From the NCBI GenBank assembly GCA_042408415.1, contig JBHORE010000192.1, positions 1 through 39,161 of the forward strand: 39,161 nucleotides of DNA, in the 5' to 3' direction. The stretch comes from Thermobaculum sp042408415. GTDB lineage: Bacteria; Chloroflexota; Chloroflexia; Thermobaculales; Thermobaculaceae. Of the stretch, positions 1-6,928 are shown one piece after another. The notes beneath the pieces are model-generated. The model saw only the letters and a program-made list of their open reading frames with translations, had not been told where the DNA came from and ran no database searches. The position numbers and the translations under genes are program-made. How positions within the stretch are numbered: the first letter of the stretch is position 1; every line of letters starts with the position of its first letter.

Positions 1-255
1 GGCCCAGGACACATCCTCCCCCAGTATGCTGAGGGCAGGCTGCTGTTCTCGTTCTCGCCCGCCCACGGCTTGACCGAGCTGGACGTGGTGTCGTGCGAGC
101 TAATGGCAGTGGCCGGGTACCTACTCTACAGCGTCCTCCACCCCAGCCGGCCTAGGGATGCTGCCCAGGCAGATCGCCATGCCCAGAACGGCCACCCATC
201 CGAGGTAGAGGTCGAAGACCAACACTCCTACCTTGGTGGGAAAGGTCAGCCTTGA
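1..255 (+). CDS. Possible 3' end of a gene entering from the left edge
   Basis: Frame 1 is open from base 1 to a TGA at 253-255. The first 120 bases have strong GC preference at third codon positions and give a plausible peptide with a short hydrophobic stretch (VAGYLLYSVLHP), so this looks like the tail of a real coding region. Beyond about base 121 it lies antisense to the convergent membrane-protein gene, and the residues there look less natural. The true gene may therefore have a damaged end. I do not recognise the family. Confidence 0.35.
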   Translation, partial: GPGHILPQYAEGRLLFSFSPAHGLTELDVVSCELMAVAGYLLYSVLHPSRPRDAAQADRHAQNGHPSEVEVEDQHSYLGGKGQP

Positions 256-801
256 TGCTATTAGGAGCAGGGCGAGCATCCCCCCAACTATTCCCAGCAG
301 GCGCGAGAGACCGTTCTCCCTCAGCAGCTGGAGGGATACCGCACCGGTGAAGAGACCATACAACGGCCAGCTAGTTGCCCACAGCATGTACGCTCCCCAC
401 AGGAGCGTGCGCGCTACCTCTACCTGGATGCCGCCCTCCGAGCGTGCCACAGCGGCGGCCGTCACCCAGCTGCACTCGCCTACCAGATGGACGCAAGTGG
501 CCAACAGCGCGCTCGCTATCCCCGCCCACAGCAGGGGTCTGTTTTCCTCCTTGTGGGGACTACAAGCATGCCAGAGCCCGGCCAGAAAGGGCGGGAAGAG
601 CAGGTAGCCTACCAGGGAGAGGTAGCTCCCGATGCTGCTTATCTTGCCGAGGCTAGCATAGAAGAAGGCTATCTGTACGGCCGTAGCTTGCAGCGAGGGC
701 TCCTGTCGGGAACCGGCACGCTCCAGGATGCCCCCTACAAGCAGCAGCAGGGCATAGAGGGTACCGCAACCAACTGCCCAGCGGGCTGTTCTCGAGGGCA
801 T
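121..801 (-). CDS. Multi-spanning membrane protein, DUF4386-like
   Basis: A 226-residue protein with about six hydrophobic segments: residues 9-27, 55-78, 88-112, 128-155, 163-185 and 193-212. It has no catalytic motif that I can name. Length and layout resemble small DUF4386-type integral membrane proteins, whose function is unknown. The ATG start is preceded by GAGGTAGG at a suitable distance. A perfect TATAAT on the minus strand at 849-854 is a likely -10 box, without a clear -35. It lacks the TCAAC-repeat promoter found across the polysaccharide island, so it is probably outside that regulon. Confidence 0.6.
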   Translation of the reverse strand: MPSRTARWAVGCGTLYALLLLVGGILERAGSRQEPSLQATAVQIAFFYASLGKISSIGSYLSLVGYLLFPPFLAGLWHACSPHKEENRPLLWAGIASALLATCVHLVGECSWVTAAAVARSEGGIQVEVARTLLWGAYMLWATSWPLYGLFTGAVSLQLLRENGLSRLLGIVGGMLALLLIASRLTFPTKVGVLVFDLYLGWVAVLGMAICLGSIPRPAGVEDAVE

Positions 802-848
802 GATCCTACCTCTGTGTGATGCGTGGGGGGCTTATTCCCCGCCAGGGC

Positions 849-854
849 ATTATA
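849..854 (-). promoter_or_regulatory. -10 box for the DUF4386-like gene
   Basis: A perfect TATAAT reads on the minus strand about 50 bases upstream of the membrane-protein start. No good -35 hexamer is seen. The leader between them contains a GGGG/CCCC inverted repeat. Confidence 0.4.
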
Positions 855-921
855 GCCTAAAGCGATCATTGGGGACGTGAGTGGTTATTTGATGTGTTTC
901 TCTGTTGCAAGGAGGAGAATC

Positions 922-975
922 TCAACGAAACGTCAACCTGGAATAAACCCGCCTAAGGACCGCAGGCATTATCAT
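922..975 (+). promoter_or_regulatory. TCAAC triple-repeat promoter A (Ser/Pro protein 1)
   Basis: Half-sites lie at 922 (TCAAC), 933 (TCAAC) and 944 (TAAAC), exactly 11 bp apart. A -10 hexamer TATCAT starts at 970, 48 bp after the first half-site. Transcription would begin near 982. The upstream ATG at 976 would then be outside the message, which supports translation from 1013. Confidence 0.65.
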
Positions 976-1012
976 GAATGCAACAACTGAAATAAGCTCT
1001 TGGAGAAGGCAC

Positions 1013-1927
1013 ATGGATAACAGTCAAGAAAGCAAGTTGGCGGGACTGAGCCGCAGGCGTTTCCTGCGCGGGGCCGCGACGGCGACCGGGGCGGCAATGG
1101 CTGGGGCGTACATCAAGCCCACGATGCATCGTATCCACATGCCCACGGCCTTGGCGGTATCGCCGCTGCCGAGTCCTTCTCCCAGCGGATCGGCGCCGCC
1201 ATCACCGAGTCCGTCGGCAAGCCCAAGTCCTAGTCCGAGCGGGTCTCCGACGCCCTCACCCTCGATGAGTCCGTCACCGAGTCCGTCGCAGTCTCCCGGG
1301 CCATCTCCCAGTCCATCGGCACCACCAAGCCCGAGTCCGTCGCCGAGCGCTAGTCCTTCACCATCGCCCAGCCCGGGTGGGTCTCCTTCTCCCTCGCCGT
1401 CTGCTAGCCCGTCGCCAAGTCCATCACCTTCTACAAGCCCAAGCCCGTCGCCTTCTCCGAGGCCCTCTCCGAGCCCCTCTGGAGGTCCCTCACCTTCGCC
1501 TAGTCCATCAGTGGGACCCTCGCCGAGTCCAAGTCCTAGTCCGTCGGTGAGCCCGTCCCCAAGTCCTTCCGTCTCACCTACTCCATCGCCGTTGCCCTCG
1601 CCCAGTCCTGGGGGTGGGCCATCACCTATGCCAAGTCCATCGCCTAGTCCATCTCCCGGCGGTCCTGGGGCCTCGCCCAGCCCGTCACCTGGTGGTGGAG
1701 GTGGTGTACCATCGCCGCTACCCTCTGCCAGCCCCTCGCCGATCATCCCGAGGATGCCTAACACGGGCGGTGGGGGTGGTATTTGGGGCTTGCCCTCTCT
1801 GATCTACTACGCGGTAGTCGTGGGCAAGGGGGTGGATCTGTTGCTCCGACGTCGCTCAGATGAGGTCAACGGCCAAGAGGAAATGCATGGAGATGAGATT
1901 TCTCAACAAAACCTCAACGGTGAGTAA
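1013..1927 (+). CDS. Tat-exported Ser/Pro-repeat protein with MPNTG-type C-terminal anchor
   Basis: Start 1013 is chosen because GGAGAAGG ends three bases before it; an in-frame ATG at 974 has no ribosome site. The N-terminus is a twin-arginine signal (SRRRFLRG followed by an Ala/Gly-rich hydrophobic stretch and AYIKPT). About 190 residues of Ser-Pro repeats follow (SPSPSPS with Ala, Gly and Thr variations), probably a rigid extended wall- or matrix-spanning stalk. The C-terminus has MPNTG, a Gly run, a hydrophobic segment and RRR, like an LPXTG sorting signal with Met in first place. A 25-residue polar tail follows, and its codons carry the promoter of the next gene. No globular domain is visible. 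The repeat DNA is shared almost exactly with the next gene. Confidence 0.75.
   Translation: MDNSQESKLAGLSRRRFLRGAATATGAAMAGAYIKPTMHRIHMPTALAVSPLPSPSPSGSAPPSPSPSASPSPSPSGSPTPSPSMSPSPSPSQSPGPSPSPSAPPSPSPSPSASPSPSPSPGGSPSPSPSASPSPSPSPSTSPSPSPSPRPSPSPSGGPSPSPSPSVGPSPSPSPSPSVSPSPSPSVSPTPSPLPSPSPGGGPSPMPSPSPSPSPGGPGASPSPSPGGGGGVPSPLPSASPSPIIPRMPNTGGGGGIWGLPSLIYYAVVVGKGVDLLLRRRSDEVNGQEEMHGDEISQQNLNGE
1142..1452 (+). repeat. Ser/Pro-coding repeat block, copy 1 (66 bp longer)
   Basis: This block matches 2123-2367 almost base for base, including synonymous positions, except for an internal 66-bp (22-codon) segment present only here. The extra segment is bounded by near-identical CCGTC(A/G)CCGAG strings, the expected scar of slipped or unequal recombination. 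Confidence 0.8.
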
Positions 1928-1956
1928 ACATGTAGAGGTTACGTAAGTTCTAATAT
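1903..1956 (+). promoter_or_regulatory. TCAAC triple-repeat promoter B (Ser/Pro protein 2, pqqD, hprK)
   Basis: Half-sites lie at 1903 (TCAAC), 1914 (TCAAC) and 1925 (TAAAC), with a -10 hexamer TAATAT at 1951. The first two half-sites are inside the last codons of the preceding gene. Confidence 0.65.
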
Positions 1957-1993
1957 AGCCTCTAGCCAAAAGTAAAAGACAAGGAGGTTACTC

Positions 1994-2776
1994 ATGCACG
2001 AAGACCGCGATCAGGAAAGATTCAACATAACTCGCCGCAAGTTCCTGCGCGGGGCTGCTGCGGCCGCTGGCGTGGTAACTGCTGGAGCTTACATAAAGCC
2101 CACGGTCAAAGGGGTGAAGCTGCCCACGGCCTTGGCGGTATCGCCGCTGCCGAGTCCTTCTCCCAGCGGATCGGCGCCGCCATCGCCCAGTCCGTCGGCA
2201 AGCCCAAGTCCTAGTCCGAGCGGGTCTCCGACGCCCTCACCCTCGATGAGTCCGTCACCGAGCGCTAGTCCTTCACCATCGCCCAGCCCGGGTGGGTCTC
2301 CTTCTCCCTCGCCGTCTGCTAGCCCGTCGCCAAGTCCATCACCTTCTACAAGCCCAAGCCCGTCGCCAGGCAATGCGTGCAGCCTGTCGCTCAGCGCCGA
2401 TGCTACATGCTCTAATGGGAGTATAACCGGCAGCGTATGTGTGACCAATGACAGCGACGATGGCGGGTCCTGCAAGATCAAGGGCGTTACGGTGTACGTG
2501 GAGGAGAAGCCCAAGAAGGGCGGTTTTGGGTCCTGTGGCGAGCCCAACAACAGCGTAGTTACCCTTACCGGCACCACCGGAGGTAATAACCCGTTAGTCG
2601 TAGGTACTACTATACCTGGGCCTCAGGGTGCGACTACTTGCTTCACCTTGTCGATCTCCGATTCGCACATCAAGCCCAAGAACAAGTACAAGGTGCACAT
2701 AGTGGTCCAATATGGTGAGCACCACAACTTCCCCGGCGGTAGGGATACGCAGACATGCCTTACAGTAGAATGTTAG
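1994..2776 (+). CDS. Tat-exported Ser/Pro-repeat protein with C-terminal Cys-containing domain
   Basis: A 260-residue paralogue of the preceding protein. It has a twin-arginine signal (TRRKFLRG, then AGAYIKPT), a Ser/Pro linker of about 80 residues encoded by nearly the same DNA, then a different domain of about 130 residues. That domain begins NACSLSLSADATC and ends with Cys as its last residue. It holds about seven cysteines and looks beta-rich, so it could be disulfide-bonded outside the cell. I do not recognise the family. AAGGAGG precedes the ATG. The downstream PqqD gene starts three bases after its stop, so the two are co-transcribed and could be functionally linked. Confidence 0.75.
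   Translation: MHEDRDQERFNITRRKFLRGAAAAAGVVTAGAYIKPTVKGVKLPTALAVSPLPSPSPSGSAPPSPSPSASPSPSPSGSPTPSPSMSPSPSASPSPSPSPGGSPSPSPSASPSPSPSPSTSPSPSPGNACSLSLSADATCSNGSITGSVCVTNDSDDGGSCKIKGVTVYVEEKPKKGGFGSCGEPNNSVVTLTGTTGGNNPLVVGTTIPGPQGATTCFTLSISDSHIKPKNKYKVHIVVQYGEHHNFPGGRDTQTCLTVEC
2123..2367 (+). repeat. Ser/Pro-coding repeat block, copy 2
   Basis: The shorter copy of the block at 1142-1452. It has only about two or three substitutions and a 66-bp deletion relative to copy 1. The flanking signal-peptide and C-terminal codons are much less similar. Confidence 0.8.
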
Positions 2777-2778
2777 CC

Positions 2779-3066
2779 ATGAATCCGGACACAGTGCTGA
2801 CGCGCCGAGAGGGCGTGTCAGCACACGATTTGGATGACGATCTGGTGCTTTATCCGCCGGGCAGCGACCAGGCGTTCGTCCTCAACGCTACCGCCTCGCG
2901 CGTTTGGTCCCTGCTGGACGGCCAAAGGCCGCTTTATATGATCGCGCTGATGTTGTCCGAGGAGTACGGCGTTGACCTGCAGGACGCACTGCGCGATGTG
3001 CTGGAGCTAGCCGAATCCCTGGCAGATGCCGGGCTGGTCCTAGAGGGTAGTTATCATGCCCCTTAG
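2779..3066 (+). CDS. PqqD-like peptide-binding protein
   Basis: About 95 residues matching the PqqD/RRE fold family. Landmarks are a hydrophobic beta pair (DDLVLYPPGSDQAFVLN), the conserved ATASRVWSLLDG helix, and a C-terminal helix around DLAESL-type sequence ending in LVLEG. PqqD-like proteins bind leader peptides in RiPP maturation; stand-alone copies next to HprK-like kinases also occur in lasso-peptide and polysaccharide loci. The ATG at 2779 follows the previous stop by two bases without its own clear ribosome site, so translation is probably coupled. An in-frame ATG at 2770 is possible. Its end overlaps the kinase start by 11 bases. Confidence 0.8.
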   Translation: MNPDTVLTRREGVSAHDLDDDLVLYPPGSDQAFVLNATASRVWSLLDGQRPLYMIALMLSEEYGVDLQDALRDVLELAESLADAGLVLEGSYHAP

Positions 3067-3922
3067 CGCCGAAGCTCCGAGCGTCCTCGACGCCCAATAT
3101 AGCGCCCACGGCTTTCACGCAAGGATATGCGGCCCGCAGGAGCTGCTTGCGGGATTGCACGGCGTGTTACCCCTGGCCTTAGATGCCGAGGTCGCAGGCG
3201 ATGGCCAGACGACAACCTATGAGGTGAGGAGAGATGCCTCTAGCGGCTATTGCCAGCTGCTCAGGGAGGGGTATCTGTTACAGGCTGTATCCGAGGGGGA
3301 GCTGTTGGCTTTCCTCGAATGGCATGTGATCAACGACGCTGTGGAGCATTTGAGCCACGACTGGCTCCTGCTCCACGCGGGGGCTCTTTCCAAGGCCGGT
3401 ACAGGCCTGCTTCTGCCAGCCGTTTCGGGTAGCGGCAAGAGCACTTTGACCTTGGCCCTGCTCGGGGAAGGGTTTCTGTTGTGCTCCGACGAGTTGGCTT
3501 GCATTGATCCATACACCTTGGAACTCTCGCCTTTTCCTCGTAACCCCTGCATCAAGGGGGATACCTTGGAAATCCTTAGGCCATATCTACCATGGGTAGA
3601 TGCTGCCGTCACTTCCGCTGAGTTTCTGGGGAGGAAGGTGAGCTACATCTCGGTATCTACTGGGGCGTGGGCTTCCTCTCCTGTCAGGGTGACCTCTCTG
3701 GTGGTGCCTCAGTACACGCCAGGCTCAAGGCCCGCGCTCGAGAACGTCAGCAGGAGTGAGGTGATAGCTCTGTTGCTTGCGCAATCCTTCACCGTCAGGG
3801 CCTTAGGAGAGAGGGGCGTGTCCGCCACCGTCGAGCTTCTAAGAGGGGTCGATTGCTACCGCCTGCAGTACAGCGACCTACGCGATGCTGTTGCATTGAT
3901 AAGACTCATCTGTGGTGGCTAA
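3056..3922 (+). CDS. HprK-related serine kinase-like protein
   Basis: A 288-residue protein resembling the C-terminal domain of HPr kinase/phosphorylase. It has a conserved LLLHAGAL segment near residue 104, a P-loop SGSGKST at 124-130, and an acidic SDELACID motif at 144-151 that probably binds Mg. The N-terminal 95 residues are a variable domain of the kind seen in HprK-like proteins paired with PqqD. Such kinases phosphorylate a serine of lasso peptides in characterised cases. Here no lasso synthetase or cyclase is nearby, and the only obvious Ser-rich partners are the two upstream exported proteins. The substrate is unknown. Confidence 0.75.
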   Translation: MPLSAEAPSVLDAQYSAHGFHARICGPQELLAGLHGVLPLALDAEVAGDGQTTTYEVRRDASSGYCQLLREGYLLQAVSEGELLAFLEWHVINDAVEHLSHDWLLLHAGALSKAGTGLLLPAVSGSGKSTLTLALLGEGFLLCSDELACIDPYTLELSPFPRNPCIKGDTLEILRPYLPWVDAAVTSAEFLGRKVSYISVSTGAWASSPVRVTSLVVPQYTPGSRPALENVSRSEVIALLLAQSFTVRALGERGVSATVELLRGVDCYRLQYSDLRDAVALIRLICGG

Positions 3923-3923
3923 C

Positions 3924-3977
3924 TCAACATCTTCGTAACCTTCTCGCAATAGAGGCTTCACTTCCCAAGGCTAAGAT
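3924..3977 (+). promoter_or_regulatory. TCAAC repeat promoter C (main biosynthetic operon)
   Basis: TCAAC at 3924 follows directly after the kinase stop. Degenerate half-sites GTAAC (3935) and GCAAT (3946) keep the 11-bp phase. A -10 hexamer TAAGAT starts at 3972, 48 bp after the first half-site. Confidence 0.55.
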
Positions 3978-4031
3978 CTTGATCAGTTACTATCAAGCCC
4001 GCAGCACTTGGGCTTTCCCAGGAGAATCAAC

Positions 4032-4715
4032 ATGCAGGAAGCACTGGAGCTACAGATACAAGAGATCGATGTCAATCCTGCGGGGATGTATGCTGCCTGC
4101 AAGCGTGTGTTGGATGTAACAGGGGCTATCCTTATGCTCTTGCTGCTATCGCCAGTGATGTTGGCCTGTGCCATCCTCATCAAGCTCGATTCTCCTGGCC
4201 CGGTGATATTTCGTCAACAGCGCGTTGGCCAGGGGGGCAAGCTCTTCACCTGCCTGAAGTTCCGCACCATGTACGCTGATGCCGATCAATCGCTGCACAA
4301 GCAGTACGTGCTGGCCCTGATGAAGGCCGAGAACGATGCTCACCTGCGTGGAGAGGATGGCCTCTATAAGTTACCTCAAGATCCCAGGGTGACTCGGGTC
4401 GGTCGGTGGTTGCGGCGCACCAGCCTCGACGAGCTACCACAGCTCTGGAATGTGCTGCGAGGAGAGATGAGCTTAGTGGGGCCCAGGCCGCCTATCCCCT
4501 ACGAGGTGGAGCACTATAAGCCGGAACATATGCAGCGACTGTTGGTCAAGCCTGGCATAACGGGCCTGTGGCAGGTGAAGGGCCGCAACAGGACGACCTT
4601 CGAGCAGATGGTGGCGCTGGACCTGGATTACGTACGCAGACGCGGGTTGATGCTAGACCTGTGGATACTGCTCATGACTCTGCCGGTGGTGTTGTTGGCC
4701 AGAGATTGCAGATAG
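4032..4715 (+). CDS. Initiating sugar-phosphate transferase (polyprenyl-phosphate glycosyl-1-phosphate transferase)
   Basis: A 227-residue monotopic phosphoglycosyl transferase of the bacterial sugar transferase family (PF02397). It would move a sugar phosphate from a nucleotide sugar to undecaprenyl phosphate at the inner leaflet, starting repeat-unit synthesis. One N-terminal membrane helix (about residues 19-40) precedes the catalytic core. The core motifs are DSPGPVIFRQQRVG, FTCLKFRTM, RRTSLDELPQLWNVL, MSLVGPRPP and VKPGITGLWQV. It lacks the multi-helix N-terminus of WbaP-type enzymes. The ATG at 4032 has AGGAGAA upstream, while an in-frame TTG at 4008 has no such site. It heads the operon that continues to about 14.8 kb. 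Confidence 0.9.
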   Translation: MQEALELQIQEIDVNPAGMYAACKRVLDVTGAILMLLLLSPVMLACAILIKLDSPGPVIFRQQRVGQGGKLFTCLKFRTMYADADQSLHKQYVLALMKAENDAHLRGEDGLYKLPQDPRVTRVGRWLRRTSLDELPQLWNVLRGEMSLVGPRPPIPYEVEHYKPEHMQRLLVKPGITGLWQVKGRNRTTFEQMVALDLDYVRRRGLMLDLWILLMTLPVVLLARDCR

Positions 4716-4743
4716 CGAGGATCTATAGAAAGGGAGAGATGTT

Positions 4744-5838
4744 ATGAGGGGAGAGTTGAAAGTTGGAGTTGTGGGCTTCGGCTACTGGGGTCCGAAGCTG
4801 GTGAGGAACTTCTCTGAGATGAGCAATGCCAGGCTGGATTGGGTGGTGGATCTCGACGAGGCCAAGTTGGCCAAGGTCCGGAGGGATTACCCCAGCATCC
4901 ACGTCACTACCAGCGTGGAGGAGATGCTCGCCTCGGACGTAGAGGCCGTGGTGATCGCCACGCCGATACGCACGCACTACAAGCTGGCCAAGCAATCACT
5001 GCTTGCCGGCAAGCACGTCATGGTGGAGAAGCCCCTCACCGACAAAACGGAGCATGCCCAGGAGCTAGTTGCCCTGGCGGATAGGCTGGGATTGGTGCTG
5101 ATGGTGGGGCATACGTTCATCTACAACGCGGCCATACAGGCTCTAAGAGATATCATAGCCAGCGGTGAGCTGGGGGAGATCTACTATGTCGATTCGGCTA
5201 GGCTCAACCTGGGCCTGTTCCAGCCAGACATCAACGTGCTGTGGGATCTGGCTCCCCACGATGTATCCATCCTCAGGTACATCCTCGGCACGGAGCCTAT
5301 ATCGGTCAGCGCTCATGGCAGCGCGCACGTGCGTCCGGGAGTCCACGATGTGGTGTACATGGAGTTCGCTTTCCCCCACAACATATTAGCCCACGTACAC
5401 CTAAGCTGGTTGGACCCTTGCAAGGTGAGGCGCGTCACGGTTGTGGGCAGCAAGAAGATGGTTGTGTGCAACGACGTGGCCGATGTGGAGAAGATACGCA
5501 TCTATGACAAGGGAGTCGATCGCACCTACGTAACGGATAAGTTCAGCGAGTTCCATCTGGAGTACCGCTATGGAGGTGTCCACATTCCCTATGTGCCCTT
5601 CAGAGAGCCGCTAGCGGTTCAGTGCGAGCACTTCGTGGAGTGTATCCAGCACGGCACTAACCCCCTCACCGATGGCAGGGCTGGGCTGCAAGTGGTGCGC
5701 ATTCTAGAGCTGGCCGATAGCTCTCTGCACGAGGGAGGCGTCAGGAAGCCCCTTATGGGCACCGTGAAGCACGAGTCCTCGGTGCATAGCGATGGCCGAA
5801 ACCAAATGCTCATATCGGGGATGGCTCATGGCCACTGA
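4744..5838 (+). CDS. Gfo/Idh/MocA-type sugar dehydrogenase (WlbA/WbpB-like)
   Basis: A 364-residue NAD(P)-dependent oxidoreductase. The N-terminal Rossmann motif is VGVVGFGYWGPKLVRNF, the conserved catalytic-region Lys is in VEKPLT near residue 98, and the WDLAPHD segment is the usual C-terminal-domain signature. Close relatives oxidise C3 of UDP-GlcNAc-uronic acid (WlbA/WbpB) in diacetamido-uronate synthesis. The aminotransferase and N-acyltransferase that complete such a route are in the same operon. An AAGGGAGAG ribosome site precedes the ATG. Its stop overlaps the next start by 11 bases. The substrate is inferred from context. Confidence 0.85.
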   Translation: MRGELKVGVVGFGYWGPKLVRNFSEMSNARLDWVVDLDEAKLAKVRRDYPSIHVTTSVEEMLASDVEAVVIATPIRTHYKLAKQSLLAGKHVMVEKPLTDKTEHAQELVALADRLGLVLMVGHTFIYNAAIQALRDIIASGELGEIYYVDSARLNLGLFQPDINVLWDLAPHDVSILRYILGTEPISVSAHGSAHVRPGVHDVVYMEFAFPHNILAHVHLSWLDPCKVRRVTVVGSKKMVVCNDVADVEKIRIYDKGVDRTYVTDKFSEFHLEYRYGGVHIPYVPFREPLAVQCEHFVECIQHGTNPLTDGRAGLQVVRILELADSSLHEGGVRKPLMGTVKHESSVHSDGRNQMLISGMAHGH

Positions 5839-6928
5839 GGTGATACTGCCCAAGCTAGGAATGAACATGGAGTCGGCCAAGATACTGCGCTGGCTCAAGC
5901 ATGAAGGTGATCACGTAGTTACAGGTGAAGCCTTGGCCGAGATCGAGACCGATAAGGTCAACGTGGAGCTGGAGGCCGAGGCCGCTGGTGTGCTGCGCAA
6001 GATCCTCGTTCCCGAAGGCGAGCACGCGGATGTCAACCAGGTAGTCGCCGTGATAGCCGCCCCCGACGAGGATATATCCGAGATCCTCACGCGTGCCACC
6101 ATATCTCCGCAGGGAGCCGGTGAGCATGTGGAACAGGTCTATGAGTCCTGGCACCATAAGCCCCAGGAGTCAACCCCAGAGCAGGCGGAATCCCCGCGCA
6201 AGCTGGATCCCCGCGCCATCCGAGAGAGGCTCAGGCAGAAGGGCGCCCTACCATCTGCGCAGAGCGAGCCGGCTCGCACCAGGATCGTGATCTACGGTGC
6301 TGGTCTCGGAGCCAAGCAGCTGCTCGAGGTCACCCGCCACCTGGACACCATCGAGGTCGTGGGGCTCATAGACGACGACCCCTCGATGCGGGGCGGAGAA
6401 GCTGGGGGCTACAGGGTGCTCGGGGGGTTCGATGAGCTGGCGCGCATGGCCCGCGCTGGTGAGATAGACGGCGTGGCGCTGTCCTTCCATTCCGAGGTAA
6501 GGCGCAAGGTCCACCGCCGTATATCCCAGGAGATAGGCCTGCGGATCATCCCACTGGTGGATCCCAGGGCGATCGTCGGCATGGACGTGACCATCGGCGA
6601 TGGCGCGCTGGTGGAGGCCGGTGCCGTCGTTGGGCCTGGCACGACCATAGGTGAAGGCGTGATAGTCGACGTGGGTGCCGTGGTGGCCCACGACTGCTAC
6701 CTGGGGGATTTCTCGCACCTGTCCCCCGGGTGCGTGCTCTCTGGAGTGGTCTCCCTGAAGGAGAACGTGCTTGTGGGGGTTGGTGCAGCCATCAACTCCA
6801 CGGTCAACGTGGGGCGCAACGTGATCATAGCCCCAGGAGCGGCGGTCATGAACGACGTGCCGGACGACGTCGTCGTCAGCGGCGTGCCAGCCAAAGTGAT
6901 AGGCGAGAGCCGAAGAGGAGAGGCATGA
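5828..6928 (+). CDS. Lipoyl domain fused to a NeuD/PglD-type sugar N-acyltransferase
   Basis: A 366-residue two-part protein. Residues 1-80 are a 2-oxoacid-dehydrogenase lipoyl domain: start MATEVILPKLGMNM, lipoyl-lysine motif ETDKV with Lys43, and GVLRKILVPEGE. A charged linker of about 65 residues follows; I see no convincing E3-binding domain in it. Residues 151-366 are a NeuD/PglD-like acyltransferase: Rossmann-like RIVIYGAGLGAKQ, then left-handed beta-helix hexapeptides with AHDCYLGDFSHLSPG (His288 is the likely catalytic base, His297 is conserved) and a C-terminal SGVPAKVI. The start at 5828 is where the lipoyl domain begins. It overlaps the dehydrogenase upstream and E1 alpha downstream (ATGA). 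This fusion is unusual: it suggests direct transfer of a lipoyl-bound acyl group to an amino sugar. Confidence 0.88.
   Translation: MATEVILPKLGMNMESAKILRWLKHEGDHVVTGEALAEIETDKVNVELEAEAAGVLRKILVPEGEHADVNQVVAVIAAPDEDISEILTRATISPQGAGEHVEQVYESWHHKPQESTPEQAESPRKLDPRAIRERLRQKGALPSAQSEPARTRIVIYGAGLGAKQLLEVTRHLDTIEVVGLIDDDPSMRGGEAGGYRVLGGFDELARMARAGEIDGVALSFHSEVRRKVHRRISQEIGLRIIPLVDPRAIVGMDVTIGDGALVEAGAVVGPGTTIGEGVIVDVGAVVAHDCYLGDFSHLSPGCVLSGVVSLKENVLVGVGAAINSTVNVGRNVIIAPGAAVMNDVPDDVVVSGVPAKVIGESRRGEA

Noticed and set aside
118..140. E3-binding domain in the linker of the lipoyl/acyltransferase fusion (protein residues about 118-140)
   Set aside because: A short basic helix-like stretch is present, but the conserved pattern of such domains is missing.
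974..1012. Upstream in-frame ATG of the first Ser/Pro protein
   Set aside because: No ribosome site, and it overlaps the predicted -10 box; the ATG at 1013 has GGAGAAGG.
1024..1764. Long minus-strand frame of 246 residues rich in Gly, Asp and Leu
   Set aside because: It is the antisense reading of the Ser/Pro repeats, has no ribosome site, and the plus frame has a clear Tat signal and promoter.
1142..2367. CRISPR or tandem-repeat array
   Set aside because: The repeats are in-frame Ser-Pro codons without fixed-length spacers, and no cas gene is present.
2089..2577. Minus-strand Gly/Asp/Leu-rich frame of 162 residues
   Set aside because: Same artefact, antisense to the second Ser/Pro gene.
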